From Bubalus kerabau (taxonomy: Eukaryota; Chordata; Mammalia; Artiodactyla; Bovidae), in contig NC_073628.1 of assembly GCF_029407905.1 (NCBI RefSeq), positions 50,551,501 through 50,615,500 of the forward strand: 64,000 nt of DNA. Direction: 5' to 3'. Below are positions 24,601 to 28,478 of the stretch, in pieces. The notes beneath the pieces are model-generated. The model saw only the letters and a list, made by a program, of their open reading frames with translations, ran no database searches and had not been told where the DNA came from. The position numbers were made by a program, and so were the translations under genes. Position 1 is the first letter of the stretch, and each line of letters begins with the position of its first letter.

Positions 24601-26591
24601 GAGCAACTGAGCACACACATATACATTAACTGATACTAGTCTTACTATTTACTGTCTGCTTCCTCTTACTAGAAATATAAGTTCCATGAGAGCAAGAATC
24701 TTGATCTCATCTGTGTTGCTCACAGATGTATTCCAAATGCCTAAAGCAGTGCCTAGTGCATGGGAGAAGCTCAACAAATACATGTTGAATTAATGAGCAG
24801 ACACAACTTAAAAAAATAATTTAGAAAACTTTTTCAGTTAGTAAAAATATATCTGGCAAATATCTTCCCATGTAACTTTAAATGGCTATTCAGCATATGA
24901 CCATATAGCTACATCACAATTTATCTAAACAATTTCCTTTAACTGAACATTTAAATAGTCACCAGCTTTTCTCTTTTATAAATTATGTAATGAACATCTG
25001 TTGATATGTTTCATGACTTATTTCCTTGGGAAATATTTCTAGAAGTAGAAATGCTGGGTCAAACAATATGTGCATTTTTAAGGATAAATATTTTACCCTG
25101 CTTTTACCAGTAATGCATGAGAATACACATTTCCCGACATCCTCACTGGGCTGGGTTATTAACGAATTTACAACAGATAAACCTGGGTTCCTATCTGGGT
25201 ACTACCATTAATAAGCTTAAAATTACTGTATCTATAAAACAGGGATAATAATTACACCTACTTCACTCATCACTGTGAGAATTAAAGGAGACAAAATGTA
25301 GGAAAAGCACTTACACTACTTGACACTCAGCAAACATTCAATACCGCTATGTTTATTTCTACCATTACTGGGACTTGAAAGAAATCAACTGCAAAGTGCA
25401 CAGTATTACAGGACGTCTCCTTGTTACTATAATAAAGTATCTCCTTAAAGACGCAAGCAGGATTTTAGCTGCCGGACCCAGGGTTGGAACCCATGCCCTC
25501 TGCAATGGAAGGGAGGAACCCTAACCACTCAACCTCCAGGGAATTCCCTCAACTTCTTTTTTAATCATTTAATGATTTAACAACAAATTACAAATATTCC
25601 TAATACGATGCTTTTAACTGGGAGGAACAATATTATTACCACTCCGATCTCTACTTTTGTTTTCCTTTTGACAGCGGGAAACCATAAACAATGTTGTGTA
25701 TTCCCCGTCGCCAAGGTAAGACCCCAAAGGAAAGGAAGAAAACAAAAGCTTGCCAAGGGAGTCAACAGCATCGTCTGATCAGAGAGCGATGGCCACGCCC
25801 GGGGGGCGGAGAGTAAGCTAAGGATTCACCAGCTTTCCTGATCCGGGTGCCTCCTCCGAAAAGCCCAACTGTGACAACTTCCTTAAAGCACGGCTGGAAA
25901 AAAACAGTGCGAGTCACAGCGCAGGCTGTGGTTTGCCTTTGACACGTACACTCAGGGCACGCCACCCGATCTCACATACACACTCACTCTCACACACACA
26001 CTCACACACACAGTCACACACACACAATCACACTATCACACTGTCACATTCACACACACGCACACACACACACAGTCTCACACACACCCTCACACTCTCA
26101 CAGTCACACTCACACACAGTCTCAGACACACACACTCTCACACACTCGTACTGTCACACACACTCTCACATTGTGACACACACTCTCACACACTCACACA
26201 CTGTCACACACTCACTCTGTCACACACACACACACACACATTCTGACACCCTCTGCAGGCCTGGCTCCCCGCCTGACCGCGCTCTCCTGCGCAGGTGCGC
26301 ACCCCGAGGTCAGTCCCCTCCGCGGCCTCGGTCCGCCCCAGTGTCCTGGGACTTGGCTCCACTCACGTTCGAACCACGCCAGACCCACGCCAGACCCACG
26401 CCCCGCAAGAAGCCCACTGACAACCCCGCCTGCTCGAGCACCGCGCACCCCGAGCCGCGGGCAAGGGCGGCGGGGCGCCCGCACCCCCGGGCCGAGGCCG
26501 ACGGCGAGCCCCGGGCCCCCGCGCCCGCGCCGCACCCACCGAGCTCCTCGCGCCCAGCCGCCTCGGCCGCCGCCGGCGCCGCCGCTTCCAT
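1963..26591 (-). CDS. SLC36A4: SLC36A4 (PAT4) amino-acid transporter gene, coding exons 1-9, 3' end outside window
   Basis: The gene encodes a multi-pass membrane transporter of the SLC36/AAAP family (11 predicted membrane helices in the family). The human orthologue is described as a high-affinity proline/tryptophan carrier linked to mTORC1 signalling; that function is family knowledge, not visible here. Nine exons were joined on the minus strand: 26591-26540, 20741-20618, 19154-19064, 17794-17706, 16718-16623, 14261-14177, 9385-9158, 6628-6530 and 2132-1963. Every intron has GT-AG ends and the phases chain without a break (1,034 nt). Diagnostic pieces are the first-helix motif GTGLLGLP (residues 73-80), VVDFFLVITQLGF, YQYVVR and VLPLENQMKESKRFP. 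The short N-terminal start MEAAAPAAAEAAGREEL favours SLC36A4 over SLC36A1-3. The final ~160 residues lie left of base 1. No disabling change is seen. Confidence 0.96.
2330..3090 (-). mobile_element. Ancient L1M-type LINE 3' UTR relic
   Basis: Divergent sequence in intron 8 matching the antisense of a mammalian L1M 3' end. The 61300-62420 relic begins with similar text. No open frame of interest. Repeat subfamily uncertain. Confidence 0.6.
3095..3367 (+). mobile_element. Bov-A2 SINE
   Basis: Two Bov-A monomers in tandem (each from cactccagtNttcttgcc to gagtcggacaNgactga), ending with cttagcagca. Flanked by ttactact at 3087-3094 and 3368-3375, the probable target-site duplication. Confidence 0.92.
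3481..3706 (+). mobile_element. Bov-tA SINE
   Basis: tRNA-Glu-derived head (ggcttccca to ttcaatccctggg) followed by the Bov-A body, ending in a short CA tail. Divergent copy. Confidence 0.9.
3999..4189 (-). mobile_element. Bov-tA SINE
   Basis: Reverse-complement Bov-tA, from gtcactcagtcgtgtttgac to the tRNA-like end accagggaagcccc. Confidence 0.92.
4318..4465 (+). mobile_element. MIR SINE relic
   Basis: Contains the MIR core: ttactgagtgcttacaatgt, then gccaggtatt and the cctcacaataacctcatgag segment. Confidence 0.75.
5167..5480 (-). mobile_element. BovB fragment with 5' end inverted against its 3' end
   Basis: 5167-5357 is the BovB 3' end in minus orientation (gttgctaagtcgtgtctgac through cccagcatcagggtctg). 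5358-5480 is the BovB 5' end in plus orientation (ccactggag, then aaccccatgaacagtatgaa). The element's two ends abut in opposite orientation with about 2.7 kb of interior missing, as expected from twin priming with internal loss. Confidence 0.75.
5491..5702 (+). mobile_element. Bov-tA SINE
   Basis: Plus-strand Bov-tA: ggggcttcccaggtggcag head, internal cagtccagtattcttgcc, terminal gaccgactgactgcgcacac. Confidence 0.92.
5757..5884 (-). mobile_element. CHR-type tRNA-derived SINE (Cetartiodactyla)
   Basis: T-rich start, then ttttggccacaccgcatggc, and an end with cttaaccactaggccac. This matches the CHR/SINE2 class of whales and ruminants in reverse orientation. Confidence 0.7.
6530..6628 (-). 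CDS. SLC36A4: SLC36A4 coding exon 8
   Basis: Residues 256-288, NMPDLHNLPIVAGWKKYP and onward to FAFEGIGV, phase 0 at both ends (33 codons). The F-A-F-E-G-I-G motif is the conserved start of helix 6 in AAAP/SLC36 transporters. Acceptor ctccag, donor GTG|gtaagg at 6529. Confidence 0.95.
6629..7425. other. Intron 7 stretch, no recognised element
   Basis: Moderately GC-rich unique-looking sequence between exon 8 and a BovB fragment. Short open frames here show no recognisable domain or splice context. It could be an unrecognised old repeat. Confidence 0.5.
7426..8033 (+). mobile_element. 5'-truncated BovB LINE
   Basis: Covers the C-terminal region of the BovB reverse transcriptase ORF (gactgcagccatgagattaa, ggatccaaccagtcaatcct) to the 3' terminus gagtcggacacgactgagct. 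Reading frames are broken. Confidence 0.93.
8795..8995 (+). mobile_element. MIR SINE relic
   Basis: Degraded MIR: gttaggcagtgtactaag core followed by tcagaagcatactgaccaag and a feature-poor 3' end. Moderate divergence. Confidence 0.5.
9158..9385 (-). CDS. SLC36A4: SLC36A4 coding exon 7 (glycosylated loop, two membrane helices)
   Basis: Residues 180-255 (76 codons, phase 0 at both ends). It starts VHEGFLESKVFVLNSTNSSS, giving N-glycosylation sequons N193-S-T and N196-S-S and Cys201 in the extracellular loop. Two helices follow (DLRIYMLCFLPFLILLVFI and NLFVLSFLANISMAVSLVII) and the exon ends YQYVVR. Acceptor tatag at 9387-9386, donor gtaag at 9157. Its first 29 bases plus the adjoining intron are duplicated at 10389-10521. 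Confidence 0.95.
9357..9488 (-). repeat. Source copy of duplicated exon 7/intron 6 junction
   Basis: This 132-bp segment holds the first 29 bases of exon 7 (codons VHEGFLESK), its acceptor site and 103 bases of intron 6. A near-identical copy lies at 10389-10521. This copy is the original because it continues into functional exon 7. Confidence 0.9.
9553..9601. repeat. CATA/TA microsatellite
   Basis: About six CATA units followed by about eleven TA units in intron 6, roughly 170 bp from the exon 7 acceptor. Likely polymorphic. Confidence 0.95.
9602..10344. other. Intron 6 stretch, no recognised element
   Basis: AT-rich sequence between the microsatellite and the MIR that hosts the duplicated junction. 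No exon, RNA gene or young repeat is seen. Confidence 0.5.
10345..10740 (+). mobile_element. MIR SINE split by a duplicated SLC36A4 segment
   Basis: The MIR starts near 10350 (aagtattttctgagtatttt) and resumes after 10521 (acatctcatttaatcctcaa, through ttgaggaaactaaggtttag). The 10389-10521 insert interrupts it and duplicates its sequence tgtgtcaNgtactgaact on both sides. Confidence 0.85.
10389..10521 (-). repeat. Inserted copy of SLC36A4 exon 7 acceptor and start of exon 7
   Basis: 133 bp aligning to 9357-9488 with few changes. On the gene-sense strand it keeps the intron end, the tatag acceptor and the codons for VHEGFLESK, then runs into MIR sequence instead of the rest of exon 7. It is flanked by 18-bp direct repeats (10374-10391 and 10521-10538, one mismatch). 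There is no poly(A). It is a potential decoy acceptor 1.03 kb upstream of the real exon. Confidence 0.9.
10741..11799. other. Intron 6 stretch, no recognised element
   Basis: AT-rich sequence without recognisable exon, RNA gene or young repeat. Old MIR/L2 debris cannot be excluded. Confidence 0.5.
11800..12010 (+). mobile_element. MIR SINE relic
   Basis: Keeps ttacaaataaggaaatcgag and the upstream ctcacaataaggctatgagg of the MIR core and 3' part. Confidence 0.75.
12398..12673 (-). other. 91-codon open frame in intron 6, unrecognised (possible processed-gene fragment)
   Basis: A minus-strand frame reading MEEFYSFAHIIRPGRKSDSL and onward is Lys/Glu-rich and of non-repetitive composition. A TGA lies immediately before its ATG. 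Just past its end (12395-12402) the minus strand has an AATAAA signal, but no clear A-tail follows. I do not recognise the protein. It could be part of an old processed pseudogene or a chance frame; no splice context links it to SLC36A4. Confidence 0.3.
12840..12995 (+). mobile_element. MIR SINE relic
   Basis: Contains gactctgtttcctcattcat then aaaatgagcataatactt, the well-known MIR segment. Confidence 0.75.
13345..13530. mobile_element. hAT-type (Charlie/MER) DNA transposon relic
   Basis: Includes caaactatggtccccagacc at the start and gacagagaccatatggcctg then aaatacttactatctagccc near the end, a pattern of a common mammalian non-autonomous hAT element. Exact family not assigned. Confidence 0.55.
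13581..13777 (-). mobile_element. Bov-tA SINE
   Basis: Reverse-complement Bov-tA, from gaaagtcgctcagtcatgtc to gccacaagggaagccc. Confidence 0.94.
14177..14261 (-). CDS. SLC36A4: SLC36A4 coding exon 6 (third membrane helix)
   Basis: Residues 151-179, RNVVDFFLVITQLGFCSVYI and onward through FLAENVKQ. Helix 3 with the family-typical Q-x-G-F-C-S-V-Y pattern. Acceptor tttttag, donor CAA|gtaagt at 14176. Ends in phase 0. Confidence 0.95.
14350..14963 (-). mobile_element. 5'-truncated BovB LINE
   Basis: Antisense BovB 3' end and C-terminal ORF2 region (gttgttgttcaatcgctaag through atctgcagtgattttggagc). Frames broken. In intron 5, so antisense to the BovB is SLC36A4-antisense as well. Confidence 0.93.
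14964..16339. other. Intron 5 stretch, no recognised element
   Basis: Mixed-composition sequence between a BovB and a MIR relic. I see no exon with splice sites, RNA gene or young repeat. Confidence 0.5.
16340..16525 (+). mobile_element. MIR SINE relic
   Basis: Degraded MIR with ggcgctttataaatatcatt and agctgaaatttgaacccaag. Confidence 0.6.
16623..16718 (-). CDS. SLC36A4: SLC36A4 coding exon 5 (cytoplasmic loop)
   Basis: Residues 119-150 plus two bases of codon 151, RFKKSTLGYSDTVSFAMEV and onward to the WG motif before helix 3. Acceptor ttcag at 16721-16719, donor CG|gtaagt at 16622. Polar loop between helices 2 and 3, well conserved in PAT transporters. Confidence 0.95.
16719..17705. other. 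Intron 4, AT-rich, no recognised element
   Basis: The whole 987-bp intron is AT-rich with no young retroelement, the only intron over 500 bp in this gene without one. Confidence 0.55.
17706..17794 (-). CDS. SLC36A4: SLC36A4 coding exon 4 (second membrane helix)
   Basis: Residues 90-118 plus two bases of codon 119, [20 protein letters not shown] and onward. The hydrophobic stretch is helix 2 and the exon ends in a Cys/Arg-rich loop (VRCSHFLCQR). Acceptor cccacag, donor AG|gtaaa at 17705. Confidence 0.95.
17795..18726. other. Intron 3 stretch, no recognised element
   Basis: AT-rich sequence between exon 4 and the 42-bp tandem duplication. Nothing recognisable on either strand. Confidence 0.5.
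18727..18808. repeat. 42-bp tandem duplication in intron 3
   Basis: The segment starting aaatccaaaaggctaataag is repeated after exactly 42 bases (18727 and 18769), the two copies being essentially identical. The identity suggests a recent slippage or duplication event. Confidence 0.9.
19064..19154 (-). CDS. SLC36A4: SLC36A4 coding exon 3 (first membrane helix)
   Basis: Residues 59-89, SFVQTLIHLLKGNIGTG and onward. It contains the family hallmark GNIGTGLLGLP of helix 1, the unwound substrate/ion-binding helix in the APC superfamily fold. Acceptor tttcag, donor gtaag at 19063. Ends in phase 0. Confidence 0.96.
20100..20414 (+). mobile_element. Bov-tA SINE with two tandem tRNA-like heads
   Basis: Two successive heads (20101-20220 and 20222-20340) each start ggcttccc and carry gctggtaaagaat and cccctggagaag; only the second runs on to the 3' end. 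The whole is bracketed by atcatgtagtga at 20088-20099 and 20415-20426, so it inserted as a single unit. Confidence 0.9.
20430..20585 (+). mobile_element. L2 LINE 3' end relic
   Basis: Typical L2 tail pattern: gtcttgagggtggggactat then cagtatccagtgcc and a terminal gaataaa. Confidence 0.6.
20618..20741 (-). CDS. SLC36A4: SLC36A4 coding exon 2
   Basis: Residues 18-58 plus two bases of codon 59, beginning DMDVMRPLINEQNFDG after an ag acceptor at 20743-20742 and ending at a gtgagt donor (20617). It carries the acidic cytoplasmic N-terminus, with SDEEQEQE and LDDQEG clusters, before the first membrane helix. It is preceded by a 5.8-kb intron 1. Confidence 0.95.
21110..21545 (-). mobile_element. 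L1 LINE 3' end
   Basis: Antisense L1: 3' UTR followed by the ORF2 C-terminus. On the minus strand MEYYSAIKKNEILPFEITCM is the characteristic L1 ORF2 terminal motif. Truncated at the 5' side near 21545. Confidence 0.85.
21708..21986 (+). mobile_element. Bov-A2 SINE
   Basis: Complete dimeric Bov-A2 with an AGC-repeat tail, flanked by acagattatct at 21697-21707 and 21987-21997. Confidence 0.95.
22290..22900 (+). mobile_element. Ancient L1M LINE 3' relic
   Basis: Degraded L1 ORF2/3' UTR text: aatttggaaacaacctaaat then ttgatcaattcactagagg, and an A/T-rich end with acttttataatagc. Confidence 0.55.
23040..23195 (-). mobile_element. Ancient L1M LINE relic
   Basis: Antisense old L1 text (tggtcattgtagaaaattag then acctagaaactaccacggg). 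Short and diverged. Confidence 0.45.
23205..24795 (+). mobile_element. Ancient L2 LINE, ORF2 and 3' end, in intron 1
   Basis: Long L2 relic: gctatctacatgttgatgac, tcacacagcagccagagtga, agtaaaagccaaaggcttta, and the 3' end agcagtgcctagtgcatggg. A segment around 23395-23700 is unlike L2, and a Bov-tA interrupts it at 24413-24628. Confidence 0.75.
24413..24628 (+). mobile_element. Bov-tA SINE
   Basis: Plus-strand Bov-tA with a CA-rich tail, inserted into the L2 relic. The head lacks the first ~12 bases. Confidence 0.9.
24830..25160 (-). mobile_element. Ancient L1 relic
   Basis: Old antisense L1 text: aagtagaaatgctgggtcaa then tatgtgcatttttaagg and a terminal gcatgagaatacacatttcc. Confidence 0.55.
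25165..25345 (+). mobile_element. MIR SINE relic
   Basis: Has ctataaaacagggataataa then tcactgtgagaattaaagg and cactcagcaaacattca, the MIR core and 3' part. Confidence 0.7.
25440..25550 (-). mobile_element. CHR-type SINE fragment
   Basis: Reverse-orientation tRNA-like head: gggttggaacccatgccctc then taaccactcaacctccaggg. Confidence 0.6.
25965..26241. repeat. CA/CT-rich simple repeat in intron 1 beside exon 1
   Basis: About 275 bp of imperfect CACA, CACT and GTCACA motifs on the plus strand. On the gene-sense strand this is a TG/AG-rich tract starting about 300 bp inside intron 1. It is likely length-variable and can adopt Z-DNA-like structure. The long open frame across it is low complexity, not a gene. 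Confidence 0.9.
26540..26591 (-). CDS. SLC36A4: SLC36A4 coding exon 1 (start codon)
   Basis: Encodes residues 1-17 plus the first base of codon 18. The ATG is at 26591-26589 with G at -3 and G at +4, a good Kozak context. The donor reads G|gtgggt at 26539. The exon lies in a CpG island. The alanine/glutamate-rich start is typical of SLC36A4. The frame stays open upstream (see the upstream ATG entry). Confidence 0.93.
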
Positions 26592-26682
26592 CGCTCGGGG
26601 GTCTCCAGGACGACGCCGCCCCGGGGCGCGCGCTCTCGCCGCTGCGTGGCCGCCTGCAGACCGAGGGCGCCGGCGGAGCAAG

Positions 26683-26714
26683 CCCGCCTCCCGCCTCCCG
26701 CCTCCCGCCTCCCG
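26683..26714 (-). promoter_or_regulatory. G-quadruplex-capable 7-bp tandem tract in SLC36A4 promoter/5'UTR
   Basis: On the gene-sense (minus) strand GGGAGGC is repeated four times and followed by a fifth GGG. This gives five G-triplets with 4-nt loops, 92-124 bases upstream of the main ATG. Such tracts fold as G-quadruplexes and bind SP1/MAZ-type factors in known promoters. Folding and occupancy are inference. Confidence 0.6.
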
Positions 26715-26723
26715 GCCGCCGAG

Positions 26724-26726
26724 CAT
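26724..26726 (-). other. In-frame upstream ATG of SLC36A4 (45-codon N-terminal extension possible)
   Basis: The ATG at 26726 is in frame with the main start at 26591 and no stop lies between them. Use of it would add a 45-residue Arg/Gly/Ala-rich extension. Its context is weak (C at -3, C at +4), so the main ATG is preferred; the extension matters only if transcripts begin upstream of it. Confidence 0.5.
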
Positions 26727-26905
26727 GCGCACTACGCGGGTGGGCCGGCCGAGCCCGCCCCGAGCGCCCGGGGCCAGGAGCCCGGGGTCCGGCAGCCTGA
26801 GCTGAGGACCTGCCGGGGAATCGGGACGGAGGCGCTTCGGAGACAACTGGGGACAGCTCAGACCGAGCGGAGACTCGGGCCTTACGGGCGAGGGCGAGGA
26901 AGGAA

Positions 26906-27083
26906 GAGGCGCTCAGTCCTGTCCGACTCTGCGACCCAGTGCACTGTACAGGACATGGAACTATCCAGGCCACAATACTGGAGTGGGAAGACCTTCCCTT
27001 CTCCAGGGGATCTTCCCAACCCAGGGATCGAACCCACGTCTCCCGCACTGCAGACGGATTCTTTACCAACTGGGCCACCATGC
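26906..27083 (-). mobile_element. Bov-tA SINE at the upstream edge of the SLC36A4 CpG island
   Basis: Reverse-complement Bov-tA from ggcgctcagtcctgtccgac to caactgggccaccatg, beginning about 315 bp upstream of the SLC36A4 ATG. It may lie in or next to the promoter. Confidence 0.92.
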
Positions 27084-27170
27084 GGGGGCGGGGAGGGTGC
27101 CCTTAAATATAACCACGAGTTTAAATTTGAGGAGCCCATGTATTTGCAAGGCTTTAGCATTCTGAATTCT

Positions 27171-27271
27171 TGTCTGGAAAATTCCATGGACAGAAGAGCC
27201 TGGCGGACGGACTACAGTCCATGGACGGGATCGCAAAGAGTCGGACACGACTGAGCGACTAACACACACAC
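27171..27271 (+). mobile_element. 5'-truncated Bov-tA
   Basis: Only the 3' half of the SINE (tgtctggaaaattccatgg to gactaacacacacac). Flanked by agcattctgaattct at 27156-27170 and 27272-27286, a 15-bp target-site duplication. Confidence 0.92.
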
Positions 27272-27286
27272 AGCATTCTGAATTCT

Positions 27287-27480
27287 GTGGCTCAATGGTA
27301 AACAATCCGCCTGCCAAGACAGGTTTGATTCCTGCATAGGGAAGATCCACTGGAGGAGGAAATGGCAACCAACTCCATATTCTTGCCACGAAAATCCCAT
27401 GGACAGAAGAGCCTGATAGGCTAAAGCCCATAGGGTCGCAGAGAATTGGACAGGACAGGACTGAGCAAGAACGCAAACAA
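27287..27480 (+). mobile_element. Bov-tA SINE
   Basis: Starts gtggctcaatggtaaacaat directly after the duplicated target of the neighbouring SINE, and ends gactgagcaagaacgcaaac. The younger truncated SINE therefore landed exactly at the 5' boundary of this older one. Confidence 0.9.
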
Positions 27481-28019
27481 TCATTCTATAAGGCCCTTGA
27501 AGAATGCGAAGTAAGAGGGCATTTGCCCCATCCGTGTTGAAGTTCTGACCACTCCTTGGCTTGATCTCTCTGTGCGTCTATTTAGAGCTTTAGTGTCCCT
27601 TCAAGAAGCACTTCATTTAGTCAGTCTCACTTTAAGGACTTTTTCTCAGTGCCCTTCACAGATGCTTACCCTTACCACAGTGCTGAAAGGAAAGTAAGGT
27701 TAAGACTAATACGATGCAGTGTCAAATATTCTTAAGCACTGTACATGGATTGTCTTCTTTTATTCAGATGATAAGCCTCTGCAATAATTCTAATGTGTTT
27801 GTCCATTTTCATGCAGGAACTAAGCACACAGAGCTAAGTAACACTTGTCCAAGGATAGTAATGTAGTAAATGGCAAATATGGACTTCTAACTGCAGCTAG
27901 AGCCAGGGCTTCCAGTATGCAAAGCTGGTCTCTCTCGCGACTACATCACTGGATGAGTAAGGTTTTTGGATTAAATAAAAATAATTTTGAAGTTATTCTC
28001 TTTGTTTTTGTTTTTGTGG
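27481..28019. other. Intergenic, with a possible MIR relic near 27690-27860
   Basis: The only repeat-like text is a weak MIR pattern (aagcactgtacatggattgt then cattttcatgcaggaacta). No gene signal. Confidence 0.4.
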
Positions 28020-28072
28020 TTTTTTTTTTTTTTTTTTTTTTGCATGGTTTTTTGCGTGGTTTTTTTTTTCTT
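28020..28072. repeat. T-rich simple repeat
   Basis: A T run of over 20 bases followed by T-rich sequence broken by gcatgg and gcgtgg. Possibly the inverted A-tail of an unrecognised retroelement. Confidence 0.8.
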
Positions 28073-28129
28073 TTTGTCCATTCTATTTCCCTAGGGTCTT
28101 CTGAGGCAAATTGATTTGTTGTTGTTGTT

Positions 28130-28165
28130 TTGGTTGGGGGTTGGGGGTGGGGGTGGGGAGGCGGC
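28130..28165 (+). repeat. G-rich tract
   Basis: Five runs of four or five G separated by one to three T bases; G-quadruplex-capable on the plus strand. No gene nearby. Confidence 0.7.
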
Positions 28166-28174
28166 AGTGTGTAA

Positions 28175-28478
28175 TTTTTAGGATCACTGAGTCAGTGAGC
28201 TCTAAGGGCACTCAGAAAGGAGAACAATACCTGCTATCTAGCAACCATCAGCCACTGCCTACCCTGAGCCCTGGGGGAGGACACTCAGGATGAGAAAGCA
28301 AAGGAAACTGCTCCCCCCACCCGGCTTTGTAACAGGCATATCAAAGGAATGATTTTAGTGAGCCCAGACTCTTGCATCTTCCCTTACACAGCTGCTGCTG
28401 CTGCTAAGTTGCTTCAGTCATGTCCAACCACCAGGCTCCGCCCTCCCTTACACAGAAAAGTACTAAAAGCACTAAACT
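28175..28478 (+). mobile_element. ERV LTR copy A, left part (interrupted by BovB)
   Basis: LTR text shared with 30839-31215 and 58885-59605 (ctcagaaaggagaacaatac etc.). From 28244 onward it is repeated on the far side of the BovB. A 53-bp Bov-A2 fragment interrupts it. Non-coding; ERV class not assigned. Confidence 0.75.
28392..28444 (-). mobile_element. Bov-A2 tail fragment
   Basis: 53 bp starting with the CTG-repeat end of Bov-A2, flanked by cccttacacag at 28381-28391 and 28445-28455. Present only in the left LTR copy, so it inserted after the BovB. Confidence 0.88.

Larger units (their letters stand above)
26250..26890. promoter_or_regulatory. SLC36A4: CpG island covering SLC36A4 exon 1 and promoter
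   Basis: A sharply GC- and CpG-rich block in an otherwise AT-rich window, spanning the start codon and about 300 bp on each side. This is the usual form of a housekeeping-type promoter. The transcription start cannot be fixed from sequence. The left edge abuts a CA/CT-rich simple repeat and the right edge a Bov-tA SINE, so the island is boxed in by repeats. Confidence 0.85.

Noticed and set aside
25933..26805. 290-codon plus-strand open frame over the CA/CT repeat and CpG island
   Set aside because: It reads SHTHSLSHTH-type repeats followed by Pro/Ala/Arg-rich text, as expected from simple repeat plus high GC on the strand opposite SLC36A4 exon 1. No domain, splice or homology support.
26212..27081. 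289-codon minus-strand frame near SLC36A4 exon 1
   Set aside because: It is in a different frame from SLC36A4, starts in a Bov-tA SINE and passes through GC-rich DNA; stop codons are simply rare there.
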